DNA of 64,000 bases from V1-33 sp964523105 (GTDB lineage: Bacteria > Verrucomicrobiota > Verrucomicrobiia > Verrucomicrobiales > V1-33): positions 337,906 through 401,905 of the forward strand of contig CAZFZN010000001.1 in assembly GCA_964523105.1 (NCBI GenBank), in the 5' to 3' direction. The translations under genes were made by a program, and so were the position numbers. Positions 27,201 through 35,697 of the stretch are shown here, one piece after another; positions within the stretch are counted from its first letter, which is position 1, and the number at the start of each line of letters is the position of its first letter. The notes beneath the pieces were generated by a model. It was not told the DNA's origin. It searched no databases and worked only from the letters and a program-made list of their open reading frames with translations.

Positions 27201-27508
27201 ATTTCAAAGTAGGCGCTCTGCGCGGGATCGAGGGGCCCGGTGCGCGCCGCAGCGCCGGCGTTGTTCCCGCCGCTCGATCCCGCGTAGCCGGTGGAGGCGG
27301 CGCCGGATGCCAGCATCGTCGTCGTGCCGTTGTTGTTGTTCTGCGTCACGTCACTGACCGCCAGATTCTGCGGCTGCGAGAGCGGTGAGGCGAAGTTGAA
27401 GTCCCACAGGATATCTTCGGCAACACTGGCGGCCGGGAGGCCGAACAGAAACAAGGCGGCGAGCCTGACAGGTCGCGTGAAGAGACGGCAAAGTGAGGGG
27501 CATTTCAT
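24248..27508 (-). CDS. Large exported IPT/TIG-domain surface protein
   Basis: This 1086-residue exported protein starts at ATG 27508 with a signal peptide (MKCPSLCRLFTRPVRLAALF and beyond). An IPT/TIG-like domain sits near residue 210 (ITGVAPLSGTVGTAVTITGTDFG). A lamin-tail-like region follows around 400-560 (VVVNKYLNAGGAGTGDTVELLV), then a nucleic-acid-binding-fold-like stretch, and the C-terminus ends with a region similar to the usual DFDGVSNLMEYAAG motif found in verrucomicrobial secreted proteins. No catalytic residues are recognised and no PEP-CTERM tail is present. It could be an extracellular binding or nuclease-like protein; its function is not known. Confidence 0.75.
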   Translation of the reverse strand: MKCPSLCRLFTRPVRLAALFLFGLPAASVAEDILWDFNFASPLSQPQNLAVSDVTQNNNNGTTTMLASGAASTGYAGSSGGNNAGAAARTGPLDPAQSAYFEITLTPVENYRVTLTEVSFGARRTSTGPLTYSIYTSLDAYSAPVATAPAGAASAWGLVTNAGLNLVSSTPLTVRIFGSDGSGNASANTANWRIDDLKLSVIVAQDGAPLPAITGVAPLSGTVGTAVTITGTDFGESPSVRFNGTLADVATVNPEGTSISTVVPPGATSGSVTVTTNGGAATSPLPFDVLALPELFVSIFPDSFPENTPAPAASGTVSIPNVLATPLLVTLTSSNIGAATVFPGSVLIPAGELSGSFSVNAVASPASFENQTADITATADGHDQGSQTVTVTNTDAAPTTVVVNKYLNAGGAGTGDTVELLVTGDGTAGSTTDMRRMLLKDFSASMANDGGGRYRFNDIPFFSAVKAGTLIVVTDTAATTDIDPADFVLRLGLLDTVYFTEEAPTTNSFDISATEMIMIKAPGASPDGVSGAIHTLGGGVPGTQFNDAPPKKLLAAGTSATGFGVMANNSFSSLADFDGTDATGGVAAAAMIFGAANNNTNNTFIRQLRGVVSVDGAGIAAITNGSAGAPYQGRNFFPRNSPSQSLTVNLISNVSDAPLTTVKLTVPAAWGAPLPANILVTGAGAGFPAVNVAGQEITVTGLAVSSLNAADILIAGLTTPNPSALTDDGRYTLNIQTAGDGGVPAAIATQPAALVSIPVASLRDVDASGLPLDLNKTVAVEVVCTEEDFDSAARTSAYGQDGDSGINIFMPGVELNLVRGHRYAITGQVIQFSGLTEISPSSVSDVTDLGAGAEPAPLLIAVPDLLANAEAYEGRLIKVAALQYVGGTWNTGSTVNAADGAANPLDVRIQSGSSALTPPNWPATITGIFGQFDSSVPYTTGWQIMPRSDADVESLGGGTGYDGWAAAYPDIGGPEDDGDFDGVSNLMEYAAGSIPNDSASLPQEVQTVIGSTLTVVWAKGAQAAQDPALTWTIEASESMEAGSWSTAGVLNVSDTPASISGDYIIQPGSPKAFLRLRVERSQAAAR

Positions 27509-27671
27509 GGTGACGGAGCAGTTGAGGTGAGCAGGTTGTAGGCCGCAGGGATGAACCGTGCAAGCCTGCTCCCCTTTCCGCGAGCAAGGCATCATGGCCC
27601 GGTCGCGTCACCGGGAGAGACGGGCACGGGTCCGACTTTTGCCAGGGAATGGCGTCCCGCAGGACGTTCCC

Positions 27672-28352
27672 TCAGTCCCGGCGGCGGCGCAGGCAGAGGA
27701 TTCCCCCGGCCAGCGCCGCACAAAGCGCCGTTCCCGGTTCGGGAATCAGGGTGAACCGCGCCGCACCGCTCGCATTCGGGATCCAGTTGGCGCCGTTATC
27801 GAGGGAGAGTTCCGTGAAGACATCGAAGAAGCTGTCGATGCGATACTGACCGCCTCCGAGGTCGGTGATCGTCGTCTGACCGGATGACGCCAGGGTCGGA
27901 CTTTCCCGGAAAAGAAACGGACCCAGCGCCGTGGCGCCCGAGAGGTTCAGCGAAATCAACTCCGTGGCGAAGGTGCCGGTCGTGTTTCCGGTCTTGCCCA
28001 GCGTGATAATCGACCCGTTGCCGGAGGAGGAGGACGCGAGATCAGTGGCGAGGGGGATGACATCGCTGACGCTGTCCATATTGGCGGAAAAGGACGCCTG
28101 TTCGTCCGGCCCGGCGGGAACAGTGGTCACCGGTGCGACCATGCGCAGCAGCGCCGAATCCATGACGATAGTCACTCCGCCCCCGGTGAAAGATGGCGGG
28201 AGTCCGGAGAGAATGTAACCGATGTCTCCGGTGGGGCTGACGGCAGGAGGCCATGCGGGACTTGAGGTGATAATGGCGGCGTGCGCGGCCGAAGCGAGGC
28301 CGGCGGCGATGCCCAGAGTGATCAGAGTTTTCCTGGCAGGCTGATAGTTCAT
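27672..28352 (-). CDS. PEP-CTERM surface protein
   Basis: This 226-residue exported protein has a signal peptide (MNYQPARKTLITLGIAAG and beyond, cut near AHA). The C-terminus is a PEP-CTERM sorting tail: IPEPGTALCAALAGG, a hydrophobic stretch and the basic end RRRRD. Family members are sorted by an exosortase and anchored at the cell surface or in the matrix. The middle is a compact, beta-rich and threonine-rich sequence with no named domain. It precedes the large IPT/TIG gene on the same strand with a 163-bp gap, so they may be expressed together. No exosortase gene is in the window. Confidence 0.85.
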   Translation of the reverse strand: MNYQPARKTLITLGIAAGLASAAHAAIITSSPAWPPAVSPTGDIGYILSGLPPSFTGGGVTIVMDSALLRMVAPVTTVPAGPDEQASFSANMDSVSDVIPLATDLASSSSGNGSIITLGKTGNTTGTFATELISLNLSGATALGPFLFRESPTLASSGQTTITDLGGGQYRIDSFFDVFTELSLDNGANWIPNASGAARFTLIPEPGTALCAALAGGILCLRRRRD

Positions 28353-28517
28353 GGTGGTGGAAGCGGGTGAGAGCGCGTGGAATTTCGGCGGATTCTGTCC
28401 ATCCGCCCTGAAAATGTAAAGTCACGCTTTTGCCTTAAATCCGGCGGATTTCCGCACGTGAGGAATTGCCAAACGGCGGCGGCGCCGGTTCCATGTCCTG
28501 AGCATCCCCGCACCGCC

Positions 28518-29885
28518 ATGAACACACCCGCTCCCTTCCACATCAACCGCCGCCGTTTTCTCCACACCGCCTCCGCCGCACTCGCCACTTCCGTGCTCGG
28601 CGCGGAGGGCGCCGATATTGTAAATGCCAAAACCCGCCGCGTCGGACTCATCGGCGCGGGCTGGTACGGGAAGAGCGACCTCTGGCGGCTCGTCCAGGTC
28701 GCGCCCGTCGAGATCGTGGCCATTGCCGATCCCGACAAAAACATGCTCGCCGAGGCCGTGGGCATCGCGAAGCAGCGGCAGAAGTCAGGCAAAGAGCCGG
28801 TGACTTACGGCGACTACCGGAAAATGCTCGCGGATCACAAATTCGACATCGTGCTCGTCGGCTCGCCGGACCACTGGCACGCGCTGCACGGCATCGCGGC
28901 GATGGAGGCGGGCGCGGATGTCTATCTGCAGAAGCCCATCAGCGTGGATGTGCATGAAGGTGAAGCGCTGCTCGCCGCCGCGCGCCGTCTGGGCCGCGTG
29001 GTGCAGATCGGCACGCAGCGGAAGAGCACGCCGCATCTCATCGATGTGAAGAAGCAGGTCGTGGAGGCCGGACTGCTCGGCAAAATCGGCCACGTGGACA
29101 TGTGCTGCTACTATCACATGCGGGCGAACGGCAATCCGCCGGTGGAACCGGTGCCGGATTTCCTCGATTACGAAATGTGGACCGGCCCCGCGCCACTGCG
29201 GCCTTACGACGGCATCCCGCACAAGCGCTGGTGGCGCACGTTCATGGAATACGGGAACGGCATCACCGGCGACATGTGCGTGCACATGTTCGACACCGTG
29301 CGCTGGATGCTCGGCCTCGGCTGGCCGAAACGCATTTCCAGCAGCGGCGGCATCTTTGTGCAGAAGGACGGCAAGTCGAACATCAGCGACACGCAGAGCG
29401 CGGTCTTCGAATACCCTGACTTCAACTGCAACTGGCAGCACCGCACCTGGGGCAGCACCCCTGATGCCGACTATCCGTGGGCGCTCTTCATCCACGGCGA
29501 AAAAGGCACACTCAAGGCCAGCACCATGCGCGCCGACTTCATCCCGCACGGCCGCGGCGGCAAGCCACTCCACTTTGAGCGCTTGTTCGAGAAGGAGCAG
29601 TTCCCCGAAGACAACACCGAGAAGGACATCGAACTCAACGCCGCTCCCGCCACCCGCCGCCACATGCTCGACTTCCTCGCCGCCATCGAAAAACGGGGCA
29701 AACCCGTCGCCGACGTGGAGGATGGTCACATCTCCACTGCGAGCTGCATCCTCGCCAATCTCGGCATGAAACTCGGCCGCGGCCTCGCTTACGATCCTGC
29801 CAAACGTGAAATCCCCGGCGATGCGGAAGCCAACAAACTCCTCGCCCGCGCCTACCGTGCTCCGTGGACGAGACCGGCAGTGTGA
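28518..29885 (+). CDS. Gfo/Idh/MocA family oxidoreductase, Tat-exported
   Basis: This 455-residue protein has a twin-arginine signal (INRRRFLHTASAALATSVLG). The NAD(P)-binding Rossmann fold follows at about residues 40-160 with GLIGAGWYG, and the usual EKP motif appears as LQKPIS, so the Glu is replaced by Gln. The C-terminal substrate domain contains GDMCVHMFDTVRWML with the conserved His. Such proteins oxidise or reduce sugars and inositols. Export with NAD is typical of PVC-group relatives, where cofactor may be tightly bound. The substrate cannot be named. Its start is 165 bp from the divergent PEP-CTERM gene. Confidence 0.92.
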   Translation: MNTPAPFHINRRRFLHTASAALATSVLGAEGADIVNAKTRRVGLIGAGWYGKSDLWRLVQVAPVEIVAIADPDKNMLAEAVGIAKQRQKSGKEPVTYGDYRKMLADHKFDIVLVGSPDHWHALHGIAAMEAGADVYLQKPISVDVHEGEALLAAARRLGRVVQIGTQRKSTPHLIDVKKQVVEAGLLGKIGHVDMCCYYHMRANGNPPVEPVPDFLDYEMWTGPAPLRPYDGIPHKRWWRTFMEYGNGITGDMCVHMFDTVRWMLGLGWPKRISSSGGIFVQKDGKSNISDTQSAVFEYPDFNCNWQHRTWGSTPDADYPWALFIHGEKGTLKASTMRADFIPHGRGGKPLHFERLFEKEQFPEDNTEKDIELNAAPATRRHMLDFLAAIEKRGKPVADVEDGHISTASCILANLGMKLGRGLAYDPAKREIPGDAEANKLLARAYRAPWTRPAV

Positions 29886-29910
29886 TATTCAACGAATGGA
29901 AGCAAAGTTT

Positions 29911-30057
29911 TGAATAGGAGATAACAGAGGAAACAGAGATAACAGAGGATCAGGCCTGAGTGCGTCGGCTTCTTCCCCGTTCAGGCCAGGCCGCTCTCTT
30001 ATGTTCAATCCTGCGTTCCATGCCTTCGTCCCCTCCGTTTCCTCCTGTTCAATTCTC
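29911..30057. repeat. Imperfect inverted repeat between two genes
   Basis: The left arm at 29911-29947 contains GAATAGGAGATAACAGAGG and the right arm at 30018-30057 reads, on the other strand, GAATTGAACAGGAGGAAAC. They match as imperfect inverted copies. The purine-rich wording resembles dispersed intergenic repeats. The interval lies between the Gfo/Idh gene and the DUF1593 gene and holds no coding signal. Confidence 0.45.
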
Positions 30058-30062
30058 ATGTC

Positions 30063-31079
30063 ATGAAATCCTGTTTCGCCGTCTTTTCCCTCCTCCTGTT
30101 CCTTGTCAGTGCGCACGCGCAGGACCGCCCCCGCCTGGCGGTGCTCACCGACATCGGCGGAGATCCTGACGACCAGCAGTCCATGATCCGGCTCATGGTG
30201 TATGCCAACGAGTTCGATATCGAACTCCTGCTGGCCAGCGCCTCGGGCACCATCGGGGAACTCAAAGAAGCAAAGACCCAGCCCCAGCTCATTCGCGAGA
30301 TCATCGAAGGCTATGGCAAGGTGCTGCCGAATTTGAAGAAGCACGCGCAGGGCTGGCCGGAAGCGTCCGCGCTGCTGGAGAAAGTGAAGTCCGGCAATCA
30401 TCAGCGCGGGCGCGATCACATCGGTGAAGGCAAGGACACGGAAGGCTCGCGCGAGATCGTTCGTTTGGTGGACGGAGGAAAGCCGGAGCGTCCGCTGCAC
30501 CTCAGCATCTGGGGCGGGCAAACGGATTTCGCGCAGGCGCTCTGGCGCGTAAAGCACGACCGCGGCGCAGACGGCCTCGCGGCATTTGTGAAGAAGCTCC
30601 GCGTCTATGACATCAACGACCAGGATGAAATCGCCGACTGGATGCGCGCGGAATTTCCCGGCATGCACTACGTGCTCGCTCACCGCTATCCGGGCCGCGA
30701 CAAACGCGAGGGCACCTACCGCGGCATGTATCTCACCGGCGACGAATCGCTCACCAGCCGAAAATGGGTGGACAAAAACGTGCGCAGCAAAGGCCCGCTC
30801 GGCGCGCTCTATCCCACGAACACATGGACGGAACCAAACCCGCACGGCTGTTTAAAAGAGGGAGACACGCCGTCGTGGTTCTTCTTTCTGAAACGCGGCG
30901 GCAACGATCCCGCGGATCCGACAAAGCCCGGCTGGGGCGGCCAATTTCAGCGCGAGCCTGATGGCTGGTACCGCGATCTCCACCGGCGCGAGGACTTCGA
31001 CCCGCGCACGACCGTCAGCAAGTGGCGCCCGGAGTTTCAGAAAGACTTCGCGCAGCGCATGGCATGGTGCGCGGAGTGA
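30063..31079 (+). CDS. Nucleoside-hydrolase-like DUF1593 protein, exported
   Basis: This 338-residue protein has a signal peptide (MKSCFAVFSLLLFLVSAHA). The mature start, RLAVLTDIGGDPDDQQSM, is the DUF1593 version of the calcium-binding aspartate cluster of nucleoside hydrolases. The conserved LSIWGGQTDFAQALW and a terminal segment of about 60 residues are family-typical. Hydrolysis of a ribosyl or other glycosidic bond is inferred from the fold; the family is better known in fungal and bacterial secreted proteins. It is followed by a convergent gene after 3 bp. Confidence 0.85.
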   Translation: MKSCFAVFSLLLFLVSAHAQDRPRLAVLTDIGGDPDDQQSMIRLMVYANEFDIELLLASASGTIGELKEAKTQPQLIREIIEGYGKVLPNLKKHAQGWPEASALLEKVKSGNHQRGRDHIGEGKDTEGSREIVRLVDGGKPERPLHLSIWGGQTDFAQALWRVKHDRGADGLAAFVKKLRVYDINDQDEIADWMRAEFPGMHYVLAHRYPGRDKREGTYRGMYLTGDESLTSRKWVDKNVRSKGPLGALYPTNTWTEPNPHGCLKEGDTPSWFFFLKRGGNDPADPTKPGWGGQFQREPDGWYRDLHRREDFDPRTTVSKWRPEFQKDFAQRMAWCAE

Positions 31080-31082
31080 ATC

Positions 31083-31688
31083 TCAGCCCGCCGGCACTAC
31101 GGCAGCGAACTCAAAGCCTGACTTGAGCCGCGGCTGCACATCGATGGCGTAAAGCACCTCATCCGGCGCGCGGATGAAGTTGCGGTCATGGGCATCGCCG
31201 AGTTCCACGCCGTCATCGCGCTCCCAGAGTCCGGTGCTTTCGTTATAAACAAAACCGAGCCCGCTGAGCAGCGCCGCGATTTCCTCTTCTGCGGGAATGA
31301 ACCGGACCGGATGCGGCTGGATGCAGCTCTGCGAGGTGACGATGCTCACACCGTCCTTTCGCGACCAGATGCCTTCGAACTCCACATCGTCGCCGAAGAT
31401 GATGTTGCTCAGCCGCAGCCGGCGCAGATATCCGGCGGGTGTGAAATGGCCAAACGGGCCAAAGCCGGCTTTGCCGGGGAAGGTGGCTTTCCAAACCCGA
31501 TCCCTGACTGCATCGTGAAAAGCGGTGATCTCCCGTCCGGGTGTTGCGGACTTGAGCGCCGGCGGCATATCCGCCGGCTTCAGAGCACAGCCGCGGTTCG
31601 CCGCGAACTTCTTGAGCGCCGCAAACTGGCCGGCAACCCGGGACTCCCACTCGGCAACCGGATCCCGTGGCTCACCCACATTTGCCAT
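31083..31688 (-). CDS. Hypothetical protein, possibly frameshifted at its N-terminus
   Basis: The main frame is read here from ATG 31688 (MANVGEPRDPVAEW) as 201 residues. The core LRLSNIIFGDDVEFEGIW, SQSCIQPHPVRFIPAEEE and VELGDAHDRNFIRAPDEV resembles a module found in phage polyvalent proteins, with a D-x-H-x-x-N pattern reminiscent of kinase-like folds. Function is unknown. Another frame upstream, from ATG 31810 (MEPPYDPQPISLEDAK) for about 50 residues, has a believable protein composition and could be the true N-terminus joined by a frameshift near 31640-31700. No operon partner is apparent. Confidence 0.55.
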   Translation of the reverse strand: MANVGEPRDPVAEWESRVAGQFAALKKFAANRGCALKPADMPPALKSATPGREITAFHDAVRDRVWKATFPGKAGFGPFGHFTPAGYLRRLRLSNIIFGDDVEFEGIWSRKDGVSIVTSQSCIQPHPVRFIPAEEEIAALLSGLGFVYNESTGLWERDDGVELGDAHDRNFIRAPDEVLYAIDVQPRLKSGFEFAAVVPAG

Positions 31689-31943
31689 CGCCACGCCTGT
31701 TCGAGCAGTTTCTGGTCGTCGGGTGAGAGCGGCGCTTTCTGCTTCTGCAAGGTCCATATGCGTTTGGCATCCTCGAGGCTGATGGGCTGGGGATCGTAGG
31801 GCGGTTCCATGACCGCAGTGTGCCGTTTTTCAGCAAAACTGCAAACTAAATGCCTGCGGGCATCACCTGCTGCGATTCACACGCGGAGGGAAACAAATGA
31901 CTGCTCGACACCTGCGCGCCCCGGGGCACATTTGCCGGCTGTT

Positions 31944-32915
31944 ATGAAAACGATCCTCCTTGCCACCCTCGTCGCCGTCTCCCCTGCCCTTGCCGCTGAT
32001 CCGCCCAAACCACCGGGCAAGCCCTACGAACTGGTCACGCTCGACCGCAATACCGTGGACGCCGATTTTGCCGTGCAGGGCGAATACACCGGAAATCTCG
32101 GCGGGCAGAAGGCGGGCGTGCAGGTGGTGGCGCTGGGCGGCGGAAAATTCGATGTCGTAATGTATCAGGGCGGATTGCCGGGGGACGGATGGTCCGGCAA
32201 GAAAGCGCAGACCGATCGCGGCAGTGCGGAAACCGTGGACGGCAAAGTGAAGCTCACGCTCTCAGGCCAGACCGGCACCATCGCGGACGGGAAACTGAAG
32301 CTGGGCGGCGACACGCTGGAGCGAACCGAACGCAAGAGTTCCACCGAAGGCGCGACGCCGCCGGAGGGCGCCATCGTGCTGTTCGACGGCGCGAACACAG
32401 ATGCATGGGAGGGCGCGGGCATGGATGCCGGCAAGCTGCTCAAGCAGGGCCAGAACTCGAAGCAGAAATTTCAGAGCTACACGCTGCACCTCGAGTTCCT
32501 GCTGCCCTACATGCCGGCGGCACGCGGTCAGGGCCGCGGCAACAGCGGCGTCTATAATCAGGGCCGCTACGAAGTGCAGGTGCTCGACAGCTTCGGCCTT
32601 GAAGGCAAGGACAACGAATGCGGCGGCATTTATTCCATCAAGGCGCCGGATCTTAACATGTGCTTTCCGCCGCTCCAGTGGCAGACCTACGACATCGACT
32701 ACACCGCCGCGAAATTCGATGCCAAAGGCAAGCGCACCGCCAGCGCCCGCATGACCGTGAAGCACAACGGCGTGATCATTCACAAGGACGTGGAGCTGCC
32801 CAAGTCCACGACCGCCGCGCCGCTCGGCGACGGTCCGGAACCGGGGCCGATCCATTTGCAGAATCACGGCAATCCCGTGCGTTACCGGAACATCTGGATC
32901 GTGGAGAACAAGTAG
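31944..32915 (+). CDS. DUF1080 (3-keto-disaccharide hydrolase-like) protein, exported
   Basis: This 323-residue protein has a signal peptide (MKTILLATLVAVSPALA). Residues 30-125 are an uncharacterised beta-rich domain. The C-terminal DUF1080 domain starts at about 132 (EGAIVLFDGANTDAWEGAG) and includes GNSGVYNQGRYEVQVLDSFG and IHLQNHGNPVRYRNIWI, a concanavalin-like jelly roll. Known relatives hydrolyse 3-keto-glycosides. Because a Gfo/Idh oxidoreductase lies 2 kb upstream, a keto-sugar route is conceivable. It precedes the DUF1501 gene on the same strand with a 70-bp gap. Confidence 0.92.
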   Translation: MKTILLATLVAVSPALAADPPKPPGKPYELVTLDRNTVDADFAVQGEYTGNLGGQKAGVQVVALGGGKFDVVMYQGGLPGDGWSGKKAQTDRGSAETVDGKVKLTLSGQTGTIADGKLKLGGDTLERTERKSSTEGATPPEGAIVLFDGANTDAWEGAGMDAGKLLKQGQNSKQKFQSYTLHLEFLLPYMPAARGQGRGNSGVYNQGRYEVQVLDSFGLEGKDNECGGIYSIKAPDLNMCFPPLQWQTYDIDYTAAKFDAKGKRTASARMTVKHNGVIIHKDVELPKSTTAAPLGDGPEPGPIHLQNHGNPVRYRNIWIVENK

Positions 32916-32985
32916 CGCCGCGGCGTCCGGAAAACGCGGCGGATAAGAACTGGCATTCCGGTTCGTTACAGGCACATTCTCCGCC

Positions 32986-34449
32986 ATGCCTTCCGCCAAT
33001 CATCGCTGCCCCGGCATCACCCGCCGCTCGTTCCTGGCCGACACCGGCATGGGTTTTACCGGCCTCGCGCTGGCGGCCATGATGGGGAAAACCGGCGGCG
33101 CGCCGTCACATCCTGCGTGGTCACCGCCGGACGGCCAGCCGCATTTCGCGCCGCGCGCCAAATCGGTGATCTGGATCTTCCTCTGCGGAGGTCTAAGTCA
33201 CGTTGAGAGCTTCGATGTGAAGCCTGCACTTAACGACTACGCCGGCAAGAGCATCGAAGAAACGCCCTTCGCCGGCGTGCTGAAGGACGCGGACAAGAAC
33301 GTCGTCGGCGGCAATCCCAATCATCAGAACCGCAAGGTCATCATGCCGCTCAACACCGGCTACAAAACCTATGGCCAAAGCGGGCTCGTGGTCAGCGACT
33401 GGTTCCCTCACACCGGCACCTGCGCCGACGATCTCGCCGTGGTGCGCTCGCTCTGGACCAAGGACAACGACCACGGTGCGCAGCTCACATGGCACACCGG
33501 CCGTCATGTCAGGGAAGGAGGGCTGCCGACCATCGGTTCGTGGGCCTGTTACGGCCTCGGCACGCTGAATGCCAACCTGCCGGAGTATGTCGTGCTCGGC
33601 ACGCCCACGGGCGACTGCTGCGGCGGCGCATGGACGCACGGTGCCGGTTATCTCGGCCCGCAGCACGGGGGCGTCAGGCTCGGCAGCGATCCCGCCAAAC
33701 CCCTGCCGTGGATCACCAGCGGCCCGCTCGGCCTGACGCGCGAGGAGCAATTGTCCAGCCTCAGCCTGCTGGGGAAACTGAACACGCTCTCCGGCATCGA
33801 TTACCCTGACGATCCCGACCTGCGCGCGCGCATCGCGAGTTACGAACTCGCCTTCCAAATGCAGACGGCGGTGCCGGAAGCCACCGCGCTCGACACCGAG
33901 AGCGGGCACATCAAAAAACTCTACGGCATGGACCAGAAGCACTGCGGCGACTTTGCCAGGCTGTGCCTCACGGCCCGGCGGCTCGTGGAACGGGGCGTGC
34001 GTTTCGTGCAAATCTTCCACGGCGGCGGCGGCGGCGGCGCGTGGGATGCCCACGGCGGCATCAAACAAAACCACACCGACCTCGCCGCGCAGGTGGACCA
34101 GCCCATCGCCGGTCTGCTCAAGGATCTGAAACAGCGCGGCCTCTTCGCCGACACCACCGTCGTCTGCGGCACGGAATTCGGCCGCACGCCTGGCGCCCAG
34201 GGTGACGGGCGCGATCACCACCCGCACGGATTCTGCGCCTGGCTCGCCGGCGCCGGCATCAAAGGCGGCACCGTCCACGGCGCCACGGACGAACTCGGAT
34301 TCCACGCCGTGCGCGACCGCCATTACGTCACCGACATCCACGCCACCACACTCCACCTGCTCGGCCTCGATTCGCGAAAACTGGAACTCCCCGACCGCCG
34401 GCGGCTGGAAATCGACCACGGCGACGCCATCCGGGAGATCATGACGTGA
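32986..34449 (+). CDS. DUF1501 protein, Tat-exported, sulfatase-like fold
   Basis: This 487-residue protein has a twin-arginine signal (ITRRSFLADTGMGFTGLALA). The DUF1501 domain, related to alkaline phosphatase and sulfatase folds, spans the mature protein. Family landmarks are WIFLCGGLSHVESFDVKP, WDAHGGIKQNHTDL and the C-terminal GTEFGRTPGAQGDGRDHHP and TDIHATTLHLLGLD. In PVC bacteria such genes usually follow a DUF1549/DUF1553 cytochrome gene, but none is adjacent here. A metal-dependent hydrolase is the likely type; the substrate is unknown. The 276-bp stretch 34450-34725 after it holds nothing recognisable. Confidence 0.93.
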   Translation: MPSANHRCPGITRRSFLADTGMGFTGLALAAMMGKTGGAPSHPAWSPPDGQPHFAPRAKSVIWIFLCGGLSHVESFDVKPALNDYAGKSIEETPFAGVLKDADKNVVGGNPNHQNRKVIMPLNTGYKTYGQSGLVVSDWFPHTGTCADDLAVVRSLWTKDNDHGAQLTWHTGRHVREGGLPTIGSWACYGLGTLNANLPEYVVLGTPTGDCCGGAWTHGAGYLGPQHGGVRLGSDPAKPLPWITSGPLGLTREEQLSSLSLLGKLNTLSGIDYPDDPDLRARIASYELAFQMQTAVPEATALDTESGHIKKLYGMDQKHCGDFARLCLTARRLVERGVRFVQIFHGGGGGGAWDAHGGIKQNHTDLAAQVDQPIAGLLKDLKQRGLFADTTVVCGTEFGRTPGAQGDGRDHHPHGFCAWLAGAGIKGGTVHGATDELGFHAVRDRHYVTDIHATTLHLLGLDSRKLELPDRRRLEIDHGDAIREIMT

Positions 34450-34725
34450 GGTCAGCGCGGACGGGGAATGAAGCAGCATTTCCGTCGTCGCCGTCAGCAG
34501 ACAGCACTGAGAGTCGCTGCCGGCGAAAGACTGCCCCTCCTCGCATGCGCAACATCCCGCGACAAACTCCACGTGACCACCGTCAACGGCGCCGTCGCCA
34601 GGGCACTCGAGGGGCGGTTGAACCGGGTGCAGTGGCTTTCTTCACACGATGATGTGATGGTGAGAACCGGGAAATTCCTGAACAGTCCCGCCCGCCTGCC
34701 AAGCATTGTCCAGATCTCCCAGCTT

Positions 34726-35643
34726 ATGAACACACTCCGGATTCTCACCTGTGCCGCCTCGGTTTCCCTGATCTCCACTGCAGGCGCCGCGGGCGTTTCG
34801 GTCGGGGCTTCATCGCTCATCGGTCAGCTCGACTACAGCGACTCCTTCACACTGGGAACGGGCACGCGCACGACACTGGCGCCGAATGCCTATCCAATCG
34901 GAGGTTCGGTTCCGGCGGCGCTGGCCGTGGAGAACAATCACGGCAATCCGGCCATGACATGGACCGACGCGCTCTGGAGCATCAGCAATGACGCCAGCGC
35001 GATCAACGGCGGCACCGTTTATCCAGGCGGCAGCGGCGCGGGCTCCGCCACGGGCATGACCCAGACAGGCGGCGGCGAAATCAACTCCGGCATCGAATAC
35101 AATCTGCGGGACGATTTCGTGGTGCAGTTCGACGCAGTCTCCGTCGCGGACCGCGTCAATCTGACGATCGGCAATACCCGCGACGGCATTGCCGGAACCA
35201 ACGGGCTCTCGATTTTCTTCCGGGTGGACGGGCACGCCACCCTTCCTGAGATCGGCATCTACAATCCCAATGTCGGGGAAGTGATCACCAGCCTCGATAC
35301 CGGACTCGCCGGCATGGGTCTGAACCAATGGCACAACTACGCCGCAAGGTTCAACGGGAATACCGGAGTGATCACCCTCTGGGTGGATCAAATCGAACTC
35401 GGCAGCGTCAATCTCATAACATTTGGCGGCCCCACCGTTTTCGGAGGACCGGTCGCTCCCGCGGGTGCCTTCCTCCCGTTCATTACCGCCGCCTCCAACG
35501 ATTCCATTTCCATTGGCAGTACCGGCGGCGACCGGACGTGGATGGACAACTTCCAGGTCGGCGCGCCGATTCCGGAACCGGCCAGCGTGACCCTCGCCGG
35601 GCTGGCCGGCCTGGCCCTGCTGCGCCGCCGCCGGGCGATCTGA
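34726..35643 (+). CDS. PEP-CTERM surface protein with LamG-like domain
   Basis: This 305-residue exported protein starts at ATG 34726 with a signal peptide (MNTLRILTCAASVSLISTAG). Residues 40-270 form a beta-rich jelly-roll-like region (DDFVVQFDAVSVADRVNLTI, WHNYAARFNGNTGVITLWVD) of LamG or concanavalin type. The C-terminus is the sorting tail IPEPASVTLAGLAGLALL with a basic end RRRRAI. It is the second of three PEP-CTERM proteins in the window and is probably displayed on the cell surface. No ligand or partner is apparent. Confidence 0.85.
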   Translation: MNTLRILTCAASVSLISTAGAAGVSVGASSLIGQLDYSDSFTLGTGTRTTLAPNAYPIGGSVPAALAVENNHGNPAMTWTDALWSISNDASAINGGTVYPGGSGAGSATGMTQTGGGEINSGIEYNLRDDFVVQFDAVSVADRVNLTIGNTRDGIAGTNGLSIFFRVDGHATLPEIGIYNPNVGEVITSLDTGLAGMGLNQWHNYAARFNGNTGVITLWVDQIELGSVNLITFGGPTVFGGPVAPAGAFLPFITAASNDSISIGSTGGDRTWMDNFQVGAPIPEPASVTLAGLAGLALLRRRRAI

Positions 35644-35697
35644 CAGCACGCGCTCCGCAGGATCAATAACCGTGCCTCATCGCACGGGCTCGCCCGT

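Noticed and set aside
24248..27508. Many long frames on the plus strand over the IPT/TIG gene
   Set aside because: High GC opens antisense frames everywhere. The minus-strand frame has a signal peptide and recognisable domains.
34450..34725. A short gene between DUF1501 and the PEP-CTERM protein
   Set aside because: The open frame there has an arginine-rich composition typical of non-coding GC-rich DNA and no start context; it is simply upstream of ATG 34726.
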